NCBI RefSeq assembly: GCF_002909445.1
Contig: NZ_PPXC01000001.1
Coordinates: 248,001-312,000, forward strand
Direction: 5' to 3'
DNA from: Arthrobacter glacialis
GTDB taxonomy: Bacteria; Actinomycetota; Actinomycetes; Actinomycetales; Micrococcaceae
DNA: 64,000 nucleotides
Shown: positions 51,690-60,672 of the stretch, one piece after another
How the letters are laid out: each line of letters begins with the position of its first letter
How positions within the stretch are numbered: position 1 is the stretch's first letter
Program-made: the position numbers and the translations under genes
The notes under the pieces: model-generated
Told to the model about the DNA's origin: nothing
Seen by the model: the letters and a program-made list of their open reading frames with translations, nothing else
Database searches by the model: none

Positions 51690-53582
51690 GTGCAGTTCCA
51701 CCACCACGGATACGTATCCGGTGACCCGCGCATTCAAGCGGCGGCAGGTACCGGCATTGACCGTCCCGAGGAGCTTCCCGACGAGGTGGATGTGCTTATT
51801 GTCGGCTCGGGCCCGGCTGGCATGCTGACCGCGGCCCAGCTCGCCCAGTTCCCCGGCATCACCACGCGCCTGGTGGAACGCCGCGACGGACGGCTGGCGA
51901 TCGGCCAAGCCGACGGCATCCAGGCCCGCAGTGTCGAGACCTTCCAAGCCTTTGGCTTTGCCGAGGCGATCACTGCGGAGGCCTACTGGATCACCGAGAT
52001 GGCGTTCTGGCGCCCGGACACCGAGAACCCCACACACATTGTCCGCGGTGGCCGTGCCAAGGACGACGCAACTGGCATCAGCGAGTTCAAGCACCTGATC
52101 GTCAACCAGGCCCGCGTGCTCGACTACTTTGCCGACGTCGCCAAGAACTCCGCCGCCCGACTGACCCCAGATTTTGGCTGGGATTTCCAAGGTCTCGAAG
52201 TTGCCGACGAGGGCGACTATCCGGTGAAGGTCACACTTGTGCGGAGCGCCGGACCGGACGAGGGCATGGAGAAGACGGTGCACGCCAAATACGTGGTGGG
52301 CTGCGACGGCGCCCGCAGCAAGGTCCGCGCCTCGATCGGTTGCACCATGGCAGGGGACCAGGCCAACCACGCCTGGGGCGTCATGGACGTGCTGGCCAAG
52401 ACCGACTTCCCCGATATCCGCACCAAGTGCGCCATCCAGTCGCACGACGGCGGTTCCATCCTGCTCATTCCGCGCGAGGGCGGGCATCTCTTCCGCATGT
52501 ACGTTGACCTCGGCGTGGTGCCCGAGGGCGACAATGGCAACGTCCGCAAGACAAGCGTCGAGGAAATGATCGCCAAGGCCAACGCCATCATCACCCCCTA
52601 TACGCTGGAGGTGCGCAACGTCGCCTGGCACAGCGTGTACGAGGTGGGCCACCGCCTCACCGACCGCTTCGATGACCTGCTCCCCGAGCAGCTTGGCGAG
52701 CGCACCCCGCGCGTTTTCATCACCGGCGACGCCTGCCACACGCACTCCGCCAAGGCCGGCCAGGGCATGAACGTCTCCATGCAGGACGGTTTCAACATCG
52801 GCTGGAAGCTCGCCCACGTCCTTGAGGGGCGCAGTCCGGAGAGCTTGTTGTCCACCTACTCGGCCGAACGCCAGGTTGTGGCAAAGAACCTCATCGATTT
52901 TGACAAGGAATGGTCCACGATGATGGCCAAGAAACCCGAGGAGTTTGACAGCCCGTCAGCCCTGGAGGACTTCTACGTGCGCACCGCCGAATTCCCTGCC
53001 GGCTTCATGACCGAGTACACCCCCTCGCTGATCACGGGCGTTGCCACGCACCAGGAGCTGGCCACCGGGTTCCCGTTGGGCAAGCGCTTCAAGTCGGCAC
53101 TTGCCGCCCGGGTCTGCGACACGAATCCGATGCACCTGGGCCACCATGCCACGGCTGACGGCCGGTGGCGCATCTACGTCTTCGCCGACCCTTCTCCGGC
53201 CGGCGCTGCCTCGCCTGTCGCGGACTTCGCCGAATGGCTCTCCACTTCGCCGCAGTCACCCCTCGCGGCAACACCCAACGGACTCGACGCCGATGCCTGG
53301 TTCGATGTGAAGGTTATCTACCAGCAAAGACATGAGGACATCGACATCAACGCTGTTCCGGCAGTGTTCAAGCCGGAGGTTGGACCGTTCAAGCTGACCG
53401 AATACGAGAAGGTCTACGGGACGGTCCCCGGCGCCGACATCTTCGATGAGCGCGGGCTCTCCCGCGACGGCGTGGTCGTCGTGGTCCGCCCGGACCAGTA
53501 CGTGGCGAACGTCCTGCCGCTCACGGCCACGGCCGAACTGGGTCAGTTCTTCGCCCAGATCCACTCGGGCGCACGCGTCTAG
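51690..53582 (+). CDS. FAD-dependent aromatic hydroxylase (phenol 2-monooxygenase/MobA type)
   Basis: Protein of 630 residues, single-component flavoprotein hydroxylase. It shows GxGxxG in IVGSGPAGM (37-45), the NADPH/FAD motif VVGCDGARSKVR, and GDACHTHSAKAGQGMN with the FAD ribityl contact. The C-terminal ~170 residues form the thioredoxin-like domain of the phenol hydroxylase/3-hydroxybenzoate 4-hydroxylase group. GTG 51690 has GAGGAG seven bases upstream. It is the only ring hydroxylase of the island; no HpaBC is present. If it hydroxylates 3- or 4-hydroxyphenylacetate to homoprotocatechuate it would feed HpaD directly; this substrate is inferred. A strong terminator follows. Confidence 0.85.
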   Translation: MQFHHHGYVSGDPRIQAAAGTGIDRPEELPDEVDVLIVGSGPAGMLTAAQLAQFPGITTRLVERRDGRLAIGQADGIQARSVETFQAFGFAEAITAEAYWITEMAFWRPDTENPTHIVRGGRAKDDATGISEFKHLIVNQARVLDYFADVAKNSAARLTPDFGWDFQGLEVADEGDYPVKVTLVRSAGPDEGMEKTVHAKYVVGCDGARSKVRASIGCTMAGDQANHAWGVMDVLAKTDFPDIRTKCAIQSHDGGSILLIPREGGHLFRMYVDLGVVPEGDNGNVRKTSVEEMIAKANAIITPYTLEVRNVAWHSVYEVGHRLTDRFDDLLPEQLGERTPRVFITGDACHTHSAKAGQGMNVSMQDGFNIGWKLAHVLEGRSPESLLSTYSAERQVVAKNLIDFDKEWSTMMAKKPEEFDSPSALEDFYVRTAEFPAGFMTEYTPSLITGVATHQELATGFPLGKRFKSALAARVCDTNPMHLGHHATADGRWRIYVFADPSPAGAASPVADFAEWLSTSPQSPLAATPNGLDADAWFDVKVIYQQRHEDIDINAVPAVFKPEVGPFKLTEYEKVYGTVPGADIFDERGLSRDGVVVVVRPDQYVANVLPLTATAELGQFFAQIHSGARV

Positions 53583-53600
53583 CAGCGCCCAGCAAAAATA

Positions 53601-53637
53601 AGGTGGGCCCCGCGGCAATTCGCTGCGGGGCCCACCT
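53601..53637 (+). terminator. Strong hairpin after the aromatic hydroxylase
   Basis: AGGTGGGCCCCGC pairs perfectly with GCGGGGCCCACCT, with an extra GC/GC step, 18 bases past the stop. It lacks a T-run. Confidence 0.7.
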
Positions 53638-53657
53638 GCCGTTCCGGACGCACCCCG

Positions 53658-53944
53658 GTCGATCTGAACGCCACCGGCCTGCAGGAAACGGCACAGGAAA
53701 TCCTCAAGTATGCCCCGGACGCATTCGGCAAAGTAGTCGGCATCAACCTCACCGGCGTCTTTTACGGGCTCAAGCACGTCCTGAAGGTCATGCGTGTGCA
53801 GGGGTAGGCGCCGTCGTGAACACCGCCTCTGTCGGCGGCATCCGCGGGGTGGGCAGCCAGTCCGGCCACGCCGCCGCCAGGCACGGAGTGGTGGGCCTGA
53901 CCCGCAACTCAGCCATCGAGTACGGCCAGTCCCACAAGTACTAA
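53658..53944 (+). pseudogene. Degenerate short-chain dehydrogenase fragment with frameshift
   Basis: Frame one (53658-53807) reads GKVVGINLTGVFYGLKHVLK and then stops; the similarity resumes in another frame with VVNTASVGGIRGVGSQSG and GVVGLTRNSAIEYGQ up to 53944. Together they match the middle of a classical SDR. The N-terminal NAD-binding third and the C-terminus are gone, and the catalytic YxxxK is mutated (GHAAARH where YAAAKH is expected). It cannot be functional. It is likely debris of a dehydrogenase gene lost when the island was assembled. Confidence 0.8.
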
Positions 53945-54032
53945 GTGCCCGGGCTAACCCAGATCGACGACCTTGAATCCCGGGGATCCGTCCAGCGAGT
54001 GCTTGCGGGCCGAGCAGTGCGCGCCACAACAA

Positions 54033-54064
54033 TGCGGCCCCTGGCTATCAAGCCGGGGGCCGCA
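54033..54064 (-). terminator. Terminator of the hpa operon
   Basis: TGCGGCCCC..GGCT pairs with AGCC..GGGGCCGCA (one mismatch, loop ATCA), 28 bases past the last gene of the minus-strand operon, followed on that strand by TTGTTGTGG. Confidence 0.75.
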
Positions 54065-54091
54065 CGGCACAGCCTTTAAGGGGCGTGCGTT

Positions 54092-55573
54092 CTAGTCCTG
54101 ATACGGATCCGCGATGCCGATGTACTGGGTAGTGGTGTATTCAGCAATGCCTTCAGAGCCGCCTTCACGGCCTAAGCCCGAGTGCTTGACCCCGCCAAAC
54201 GGTGCGGCCGCGTTGGAGATGACGCCGGCATTGAAGCCCACCATGCCGAATTCCAGTTGTTCGCTCACCCGCAGCAGGCGGGAGAAGTCCCGCGTGTACA
54301 GGTAGGCGGCCAAGCCGTATTCGGTGGAGTTGGCGATCCTGATGGCATCAGCTTCGTCGGTGAATGTGGTCACGGGGGCCACCGGGCCAAAGATTTCCTG
54401 CTGCAGGATCGCGGCGTCGTTGGGCACATTACCCAGGACGGTGGGCTGGTAGAAGTAGCCTTCGCCCTCGACGACGTCGCCACCGGCCAAGATTGTGGCA
54501 CCTTCGGCGACGGCGGCGGTGACCAGTGCATGGATGCCGGCGCGCGCCTTTTCCTCGATCATCGGGCCGACGTCGGTGCCGCCCTCCGTGCCTCGACCCA
54601 CCGTCAGGGCCCCGATGCGGGCGGCCAGCTTGGACGTGAATTCGGCGGCCACTGAAGCGTGGACCAGGAAACGATTGGCGGCCGTGCAGGCTTCGCCCAT
54701 GTTGCGCATCTTGGCGGCCATGGCACCGTCAACGGCCTTTTCCAGGTCGGCGTCCTCGAAAACGAGGAAGGGGGCGTTGCCGCCCAGTTCCATGGAGGTC
54801 CGCAAGACGTTTTCGGTCGCGTCGGCCATGAGGCTCTTGCCCACGGCGGTAGATCCGGTGAAGGAAATTTTGCGGAGGCGTGAATCCTTCAGTAGCGGAC
54901 CCGAGATGGCCGCTGCGCTGGAGCCGGAGACCACGTTCAGCACGCCGTCGGGCAGCCCGGCCTCCTGCATGACTTGCGCAAACAGCTGGGCAGTCAGCGG
55001 TGTCAGTTTCGCAGGTTTGAGCACCATGGTGCAGCCTGCCGCAACGGCCGGGCCCACCTTGCGCGTGGCCATGGCCAGCGGGAAGTTCCACGGCGTGATC
55101 AACAGGCACGGGCCCACGGGCTTGTGCTGGACCAAAATCTTGTTTTTGCCCTCGGGGCTGGTGAGGTAGCGGCCATAGTCGCGCACGGCTTCTTCTGAAT
55201 ACCAGCGCAGGAACTCGGCACCGTAGGCCACCTCGCCGCGGGCCTCGGCCAGCGGCTTGCCCATTTCCAGCGTCATGAGCAGTGCGAAGTCCTCGGTCCG
55301 CGCGGTGACGAGTTCGAAGGCCTTGCGTAGGATCTCGCCCCGAACGCGCGGTGCTGTCCGGGCCCAACTGGCCTGGGCTGCGGACGCAGCATCGAGGGCG
55401 GCGATGGCGTCCTCGCTGCCGCCGTCGGCGATGGAAGCCAGGACGCGGCCGGTGGCTGGATCGTGGACATCCAGGGTCTTGCCGCCGGCGGCGTCGCGCC
55501 ATTGGCCGTTGATAAGCAGCCCGGTGGGTACCGAAGCAAGCAGCTCCGCTTCTCGGCTAGCTGTAATGGTCAT
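54092..55573 (-). CDS. gabD: NAD(P)-dependent succinate-semialdehyde dehydrogenase
   Basis: Protein of 493 residues of the aldehyde dehydrogenase superfamily. Catalytic Glu lies in SMELGGNAPFLVFEDADL, the nucleophilic Cys in MGEACTAANRF, and the cofactor segment in FTGSTAVGKSL. The pattern near the active site (ACTAANRF) is typical of SSADH rather than HMSDH types. As last gene of the hpa operon it oxidises succinic semialdehyde, a product of HpaI, to succinate for the TCA cycle. GGAG lies ten bases before its ATG. Confidence 0.9.
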   Translation of the reverse strand: MTITASREAELLASVPTGLLINGQWRDAAGGKTLDVHDPATGRVLASIADGGSEDAIAALDAASAAQASWARTAPRVRGEILRKAFELVTARTEDFALLMTLEMGKPLAEARGEVAYGAEFLRWYSEEAVRDYGRYLTSPEGKNKILVQHKPVGPCLLITPWNFPLAMATRKVGPAVAAGCTMVLKPAKLTPLTAQLFAQVMQEAGLPDGVLNVVSGSSAAAISGPLLKDSRLRKISFTGSTAVGKSLMADATENVLRTSMELGGNAPFLVFEDADLEKAVDGAMAAKMRNMGEACTAANRFLVHASVAAEFTSKLAARIGALTVGRGTEGGTDVGPMIEEKARAGIHALVTAAVAEGATILAGGDVVEGEGYFYQPTVLGNVPNDAAILQQEIFGPVAPVTTFTDEADAIRIANSTEYGLAAYLYTRDFSRLLRVSEQLEFGMVGFNAGVISNAAAPFGGVKHSGLGREGGSEGIAEYTTTQYIGIADPYQD

Positions 55574-55633
55574 GCGTTTGCTCCTTGAAAAATCGAAAAG
55601 AGGGTGGTTTCGACGGGCTCAACCATCGACGGG

Positions 55634-56443
55634 TCAGTAGCTTGATGTGGGGCCGGTGCCGGGGGCCTGCACATATTTGGCAGCAAGGGCTTCGCCGCCG
55701 CGCGCAAGCAGTGCCACATCCGCGCCTACAAGGATGAAGTCCACACCGGCCGCCAGGTAGCGGCGCGCCGTGGCCTCGGCAAAGGCGTTGACACCCACGG
55801 GTTTGCCGGCGGCTTTGGCGGCGTTGATGCAATGTTCGACGGCGGCCACCACGTCAGGGTGTTCCTGCTGTCCCAGCACGCCCATGGACGCGGCGAGGTC
55901 CGAGGGGCCGATGAAGACGGCGTCGATCCCGTCAACGGCTAGAATCTCCGCCACGTTGTCAACGGCCTGTGCCGACTCGATCTGGACGACCACCGTGATG
56001 GTTTCGGACGCGTGGGCCAGGTAGTCCGGGATGCGGTTCCAGCGGGCCGAACGGGCCAGGGCCGAGCCCACGCCGCGGACGCCAAGAGGCGGGTATCGGG
56101 TAGCTGATACCGCAGCCGCAGCCTCGTCGGCGGTGTGCACCATGGGGATGAGGAGGGACTGCGCGCCGAGATCAAGGTATTGCTTGATGATCACGGCGTC
56201 GTTAACGGGCGGACGCACCACGGCCGTGACGGGGTAACCGCGTACGGCTTGGAGCTGAGCGAGGATCCCCTCGAGACCGTTGGGGCTGTGTTCGGCGTCG
56301 ATCAGGAGCCAGTCCAAACCGGCGCCGGCACAAATTTCGGCCACTAGCGGGCTGCCCGAGCACACCCACATGCCCGATAGGGGACGGTCGGCCGAGACCA
56401 ATGCGTCCCTGAATGACGGGTCGGAATTTATTCGAACTGGCAT
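55634..56443 (-). CDS. hpaI: HpcH/HpaI class II aldolase (4-hydroxy-2-oxoheptane-1,7-dioate aldolase)
   Basis: Protein of 269 residues. The barrel motifs are LDWLLIDAEHSPNG (~43-56, catalytic His), VVQIESAQAVDNV (Glu metal ligand) and VFIGPSDLAASMG (Asp ligand). It cleaves 4-hydroxy-2-oxoheptanedioate into pyruvate and succinic semialdehyde. The ATG at 56443 lies inside the last codons of hpaH (16-base overlap), indicating coupled translation. Operon context fits this reaction rather than the related citramalate or 2-keto-3-deoxyrhamnonate aldolases. Confidence 0.9.
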   Translation of the reverse strand: MPVRINSDPSFRDALVSADRPLSGMWVCSGSPLVAEICAGAGLDWLLIDAEHSPNGLEGILAQLQAVRGYPVTAVVRPPVNDAVIIKQYLDLGAQSLLIPMVHTADEAAAAVSATRYPPLGVRGVGSALARSARWNRIPDYLAHASETITVVVQIESAQAVDNVAEILAVDGIDAVFIGPSDLAASMGVLGQQEHPDVVAAVEHCINAAKAAGKPVGVNAFAEATARRYLAAGVDFILVGADVALLARGGEALAAKYVQAPGTGPTSSY

Positions 56444-57213
56444 GTGATGGTCCCCAACTGCCCGTAGTCGGCAAACACCGTGTCGCCTGCATGGACCCAC
56501 ATGGGGCGGGTGAAGGAGCCGGCGAGAATGAGTTCCCCGGCCTTGAGGGATTCCCCATGGGGGGCGATCTTGTTGGCCAACCAGGACACGCCCGACGCCG
56601 GGTGGTTCAGTACCCCGGCCGCCACCCCGGTCTCCTCGACTGTTTGGTTCTTATACAGGATGGCCGAGATCCAGCGCAGGTCCAGGGCGTCCGGCTTTAC
56701 CGGATTTCCGCCTACCACCATGGCACCCATGGCAGCATTGTCGCTGATGGTGTCCACGATGGTCCGGCCCTCCATTTCGATCCGCGAATCGAGGATCTCC
56801 AGGGCCGGAACCACATATTCGGTGGCCCGGAGGACATCGAAGATGGTAGCGTCCGGGCCACTGATGTCATCCTTGAGCAGGAACGCCAGCTCCACCTCGA
56901 TGCGTGGATGGGAATACTGCTTCCATGCGATTGTGGCCCCATTTTCCAGGATCATGTCCTTGAAGATGATGCCGAAGTCCGGCTCCGTGATGCCCGTGGC
57001 GTACTGCATGGCCTTGGACGTCAGGCCAATTTTGTGACCGCCCAGCACCCGGCCGGATGCTTCACATCGCTGTCGCCACAAACTCTGGACCCGGTAGGAG
57101 TCCTCCACCGTCATGTCCGGGTAACGGGCCGTCAGCCGCGGCATCGGCGTCCGGGTGCGGCCCGCATCGACCAGTTCATCGGCGATGCGGGCAATCGTTG
57201 CGTCATCAAGCAT
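56428..57213 (-). CDS. hpaH: 2-oxo-hept-4-ene-1,7-dioate hydratase
   Basis: Protein of 261 residues, the MhpD/HpaH hydratase family. Motifs include GHKIGLTSKAMQ, the metal-site EVELAFLLKDDI and LALEILDSRI-like sequence (PALEILDSRIEM), then GASVSWLANKIAPHGESL-like residues (GVSWLANKIAPHGE). It adds water to the dienoate before aldol cleavage. AGGAG lies nine bases upstream of its ATG. It lies between the dioxygenase and the aldolase genes and overlaps the latter. Confidence 0.9.
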   Translation of the reverse strand: MLDDATIARIADELVDAGRTRTPMPRLTARYPDMTVEDSYRVQSLWRQRCEASGRVLGGHKIGLTSKAMQYATGITEPDFGIIFKDMILENGATIAWKQYSHPRIEVELAFLLKDDISGPDATIFDVLRATEYVVPALEILDSRIEMEGRTIVDTISDNAAMGAMVVGGNPVKPDALDLRWISAILYKNQTVEETGVAAGVLNHPASGVSWLANKIAPHGESLKAGELILAGSFTRPMWVHAGDTVFADYGQLGTITCQFE

Positions 57214-57269
57214 GGTGTGTCTCCTATTATCAAAGGCTTAGATCCTAGTTCCGGCGAAGGACCTTCGAT

Positions 57270-58367
57270 CTAGAGCTGGTGGCCCATCTTGAAGCCGATT
57301 TCCTCGCCCGGATCGCCGGTCATCGCGTCGCCCGGCCCGCGGGTGTAGGAGAAGCCGTCGGCACCTACGGTCACCTCCATCTCCGAGGAGTGGGTGCGCT
57401 TGACGACGTCCTGCGGCTTGCCGTCAAGGTCAAGGACCAGGGAGGCCTCGGTGTACCAGGACGGTACAACCGGGTTGCCCCACCAGTCGCGGCGCTGGTT
57501 GTCGTGCACGTCCCAGGTGATGACCGGGTTGTCCGGGTCACCGGTGTAGTAATCCTGGGTGTAGATCTCGATGCGGTGGTCATCCGGGTCCAGGATGTAG
57601 AGGTAGAACGCGTTGGAGACGCCATGGCGTCCCGGGCCGCGCTCGATGCGGTCGGACATGCGCAGCGCGCCCATCTTGTCGCAGATCTGGATGATGTTGT
57701 GCTTCTCGTGGGTGGAGAAGGCAACGTGGTGCATGCGCGGGCCGTCGCCGCCGGTCAGGGCGGTGTCGTGCACGGTGCCCTTGCGGTGCATCCAGGCTGC
57801 GTAGGTGACGCCCTGGTCGTCCTGGATGTCCTCGGTGACGCGGAAGCCCAGGTCCTCGAGGTACTTGCGGCCGCGCGGGACATCGGGGGTGACCTGGTTG
57901 AAGTGGTCCAGGCGGACCAGCTCGCCGGCCGAATAGATGTCGTAGCGCTGGTGCAGGCGTTCGACGTGCGTGGACTCGAAGAAGAACTCGTACGGGAAGC
58001 CCAGCGGATCCTCGACGCGGACAGAGTCGCCGATGCCGCGCACGAAGCCTTCGGTGCGGCGCTCGGTGCGGCAGCCCAGTTCCTTGTAATAGGCCTCGGC
58101 GGCGTCGACGTCAGCGTTGGAGCGCACACGGTAGGAGAATGCTGCCACCGCTGCGATCGGGCCGAGGGTCAGTACCAGGTTGTGGTGGATGAACTCCTCG
58201 AAGGAGCGCAGGTAGATCTGCTTGTCGTCCTCGTAGGACACGTGCAGGCCGAGAAGGTCGACGTAGAACGCACGGGACTTGGCCAGATCGGTGACCACGA
58301 TTTCCATGTACGCGCAGCGCAGGATATCGGGAGCCGGGACGGAGGGCTTGGGGATGACGTTGGACAT
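57270..58367 (-). CDS. hpaD: 3,4-dihydroxyphenylacetate (homoprotocatechuate) 2,3-dioxygenase
   Basis: Protein of 365 residues, extradiol type I dioxygenase. It closely resembles the Arthrobacter MndD and Brevibacterium HPCD enzymes in length and opening (PAPDILRCAYMEIVVTDLAK). Counting residues, the metal ligands His155, His214 and Glu267 fall at the published positions, as do second-sphere Asn157, Trp192, His200, Arg243 and Tyr257. The metal could be Mn or Fe; sequence cannot decide. It opens homoprotocatechuate at the 2,3 bond to give 5-carboxymethyl-2-hydroxymuconate semialdehyde. AAAGGAG precedes the ATG. Confidence 0.95.
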   Translation of the reverse strand: MSNVIPKPSVPAPDILRCAYMEIVVTDLAKSRAFYVDLLGLHVSYEDDKQIYLRSFEEFIHHNLVLTLGPIAAVAAFSYRVRSNADVDAAEAYYKELGCRTERRTEGFVRGIGDSVRVEDPLGFPYEFFFESTHVERLHQRYDIYSAGELVRLDHFNQVTPDVPRGRKYLEDLGFRVTEDIQDDQGVTYAAWMHRKGTVHDTALTGGDGPRMHHVAFSTHEKHNIIQICDKMGALRMSDRIERGPGRHGVSNAFYLYILDPDDHRIEIYTQDYYTGDPDNPVITWDVHDNQRRDWWGNPVVPSWYTEASLVLDLDGKPQDVVKRTHSSEMEVTVGADGFSYTRGPGDAMTGDPGEEIGFKMGHQL

Positions 58368-58415
58368 GATTCGCTCCTTTGCGGAAAAACCGGAAAAACT
58401 GGGTGGGGGTGCGGG

Positions 58416-59909
58416 TTAGGCGCCGAATTTGGGGGTGTGGACCGTGCCGAGGGTGATGTGCACAGCCTGCTGGTCCGTGTAGAAGTCGATGGAGCGGAAG
58501 CCGCCCTCATGTCCCAGGCCGGAAGCCTTGACGCCGCCGAACGGGGTCCGCAGATCCCGGACGTTGTGGCTGTTCAACCACACCATGCCGGCTTCGACGT
58601 TCTGGGAAAAGTTGTGGGCGCGGGTGAGGTTCTGCGTCCAGATGTAAGCAGCCAGGCCGTACTTGACGCCGTTCGCCAAAGCCAGCGCCTCGTCGTCGTT
58701 CTCAAACGGGGTGATGGCGACTACGGGACCGAAGATTTCCTCTTGGAAGATTCGAGCCTCGGGCAAGACATCCGCGAAGACGGTGGGGGAGACGTAGTTG
58801 CCGGTCTCCAGGCCTTCGGGACGGCCACCGCCGGCAAGCAGGCGGCCCTCGGTCTTGCCAATTTCCACGTAGGACATGACCTTGTTGTAGTGCTCCGGGT
58901 GAACCAGCGCACCCACCTCGGTCTTGGGGTCGTGGGGGTCGCCCACCACAATGTTCTTGGCCCGTGCGGCGAACTTTTCACAGAATTCGTCGTAAATGGA
59001 CTGCTCCACCAAGATGCGGGACCCGGCAGTGCAGCGTTCGCCGTTGAGGGAGAAGACGCCGAACAATGCGGAGTCAATCGCGGCGTCGAGATCGGCGTCG
59101 GCGAAGACCACGCAGGGGCTCTTGCCGCCGAGTTCCATGGACAGGCCCTTAAGTCCGGTCGCGGCGTTGCGGAAGATGGTCTGACCCGTGGTGGTTTCAC
59201 CCGTGAAGGAGATCAGCGGCACGCCGGGGTGTTTGACGAGCGAATCGCCGGCCTCTTCGCCAAGTCCGTTGACCAGGTTGAAGACGCCCTGCGGCAGGCC
59301 AGCTTCTTCAAAGATGGTGGCCCACAAGGAGGCGGACAGCGGGGTGAACTCGGCGGGCTTGAGCACCACTGTGCAACCGGAGGCCAGCGCCGGGGCGAGC
59401 TTCCAGGACTCGAGCATGAACGGCGTGTTCCAGGGCGTAATAAGTCCGGCAACGCCGATCGGCTTGCGGTTGACGTAGTTGATCTGGGCGCCGGGGACCT
59501 TCATGGCGTCGTCGAACTGGGCAACGATCAGGTCTGCGAAGAAGCGGAAGTTTTCCGCGGCTCGGAGAGCCTGGCCGCGGGCCTGGGTGATTGGCAGGCC
59601 GGAGTCGAACGTTTCCAGTTCGGCCAGGCGCGCTTCCTGGGCCTCAACGGCATCGGCGATCTTGTTCAGGATGCGGGCGCGCTCACGTGGCTTCATCCGC
59701 GGCCACGGGCCGTTGTTGAAGGCCTCGGTGGCGGCGGCCACGGCCAGGTCGATGTCAGCCTTTTGCCCGGCGGCGGCCGTGGCGTAGTTGCCGTTGGAGA
59801 CGGGGTCCAGCACGTCAAAGGTCTCCCCGCCAACGGAATCGACAAATTTGCCGTCGATGTAGTGCTGGATGTGGGTGGGCAGGTTGTCCGGAAGGTAGTG
59901 CTCAGCCAT
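58416..59909 (-). CDS. hpaE: 5-carboxymethyl-2-hydroxymuconate-semialdehyde dehydrogenase
   Basis: Protein of 497 residues, aldehyde dehydrogenase superfamily. It has IGVAGLITPWNTPFML, the catalytic Glu in SMELGGKSPCVVFADADL and nucleophile Cys in LNGERCTAGSRI. This signature (GERCTAGSR) is typical for HpaE/HMSDH-type enzymes. It oxidises the HpaD ring-cleavage product with NAD. The ATG at 59909 begins the conserved protein; the frame stays open further upstream but without support. It is 48 bases upstream of hpaD. Confidence 0.93.
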   Translation of the reverse strand: MAEHYLPDNLPTHIQHYIDGKFVDSVGGETFDVLDPVSNGNYATAAAGQKADIDLAVAAATEAFNNGPWPRMKPRERARILNKIADAVEAQEARLAELETFDSGLPITQARGQALRAAENFRFFADLIVAQFDDAMKVPGAQINYVNRKPIGVAGLITPWNTPFMLESWKLAPALASGCTVVLKPAEFTPLSASLWATIFEEAGLPQGVFNLVNGLGEEAGDSLVKHPGVPLISFTGETTTGQTIFRNAATGLKGLSMELGGKSPCVVFADADLDAAIDSALFGVFSLNGERCTAGSRILVEQSIYDEFCEKFAARAKNIVVGDPHDPKTEVGALVHPEHYNKVMSYVEIGKTEGRLLAGGGRPEGLETGNYVSPTVFADVLPEARIFQEEIFGPVVAITPFENDDEALALANGVKYGLAAYIWTQNLTRAHNFSQNVEAGMVWLNSHNVRDLRTPFGGVKASGLGHEGGFRSIDFYTDQQAVHITLGTVHTPKFGA

Positions 59910-59967
59910 GATGAATGCTCTTTTCTGCGTCGTTGCCGAGATCAGCGATGGGTTGTGGATGATTGCA

Positions 59968-60672
59968 TTAGTAGGAGAGGGCCAGTGGTCCTTGGGCCTG
60001 TTGTTCGGGAGTGCTGCGTGCCAGATAGGCGTCCAGAGTGGATGCGCGGTGGGCGCGGGCGGCCCGTTCGATGTCTTCGACGGGGGCGCCGCTCTCGAGT
60101 ATTTGCAGCAGCCCTTCATGCTCGGCCACGGATTCACTGGCCCGTCCCGGGACATAACTGAACGTGGATGAGCGCAGAGCCTGGAGCCGGTTCCAACCGC
60201 GGTGGACGAGGTCCAGGATGTGCGGGTTCGGGCAGTTCTCAAACAACACGCTATGGAATTGCTGATTTAGTGAGGTGAAGCGGACCGGGTCAAAATTATT
60301 CAGACACTCGCGCATCTGTGCGTTGATGGCCCGTGCGCGCGTAATGTCCGATGCCGTAATCAACGGGGCGGACAACGCTGTGGCTGCGCCTTCCACAATG
60401 CTCAGCGTCTGCATCGTATACAGGTACTCCGTCGGGTCGATCCCGGCCACCGTGGCGCCGACATTGCGTTCAAATGTCACGAAATTTTCCGCCTCGAGCC
60501 GGCGGATTGCCTCGCGCACCGGCACCACGCTGCAGCCCAGATCTGCGGCCAGCGCGGCCAGCACCAGCCGGTAGCCCGGGGTGAACTCGCCGCCGAGAAT
60601 TTTGGCTTTGATGGCGGTGTACGCCTGCTCTGACTTACTGATCGAGGGTGAGCCCGCGTTCCGCTCGGTCAC
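59968..60672 (-). CDS. GntR family regulator, FCD subfamily, of the hpa operon
   Basis: Protein of 234 residues. Winged helix: SEQAYTAIKAKILGGEFTPG and LGCSVVPVREAIRRLEAENF. FCD ligand domain: FTSLNQQFHSVLFENC with conserved His, and VAEHEGLLQILESGA. The GTG start at 60672 overlaps the stop of the FAH-RraA gene (GTGA), so the regulator is made along with the operon. A GTATAC-centred site upstream of the operon (62184-62201) is its likely operator. Ligand is probably a pathway intermediate. Confidence 0.88.
   Translation of the reverse strand: MTERNAGSPSISKSEQAYTAIKAKILGGEFTPGYRLVLAALAADLGCSVVPVREAIRRLEAENFVTFERNVGATVAGIDPTEYLYTMQTLSIVEGAATALSAPLITASDITRARAINAQMRECLNNFDPVRFTSLNQQFHSVLFENCPNPHILDLVHRGWNRLQALRSSTFSYVPGRASESVAEHEGLLQILESGAPVEDIERAARAHRASTLDAYLARSTPEQQAQGPLALSY

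Noticed and set aside
53601-53637. Attachment site for an integrative element
   Set aside because: It is a simple terminator hairpin right after the hydroxylase stop; no integrase gene or matching direct repeat was found.
57279-60161. A 960-codon open frame on the plus strand opposite hpaD and hpaE
   Set aside because: It is antisense to two genes with complete catalytic motifs. Long antisense frames are expected in high-GC DNA with strong codon bias, and the translation has no family motif.
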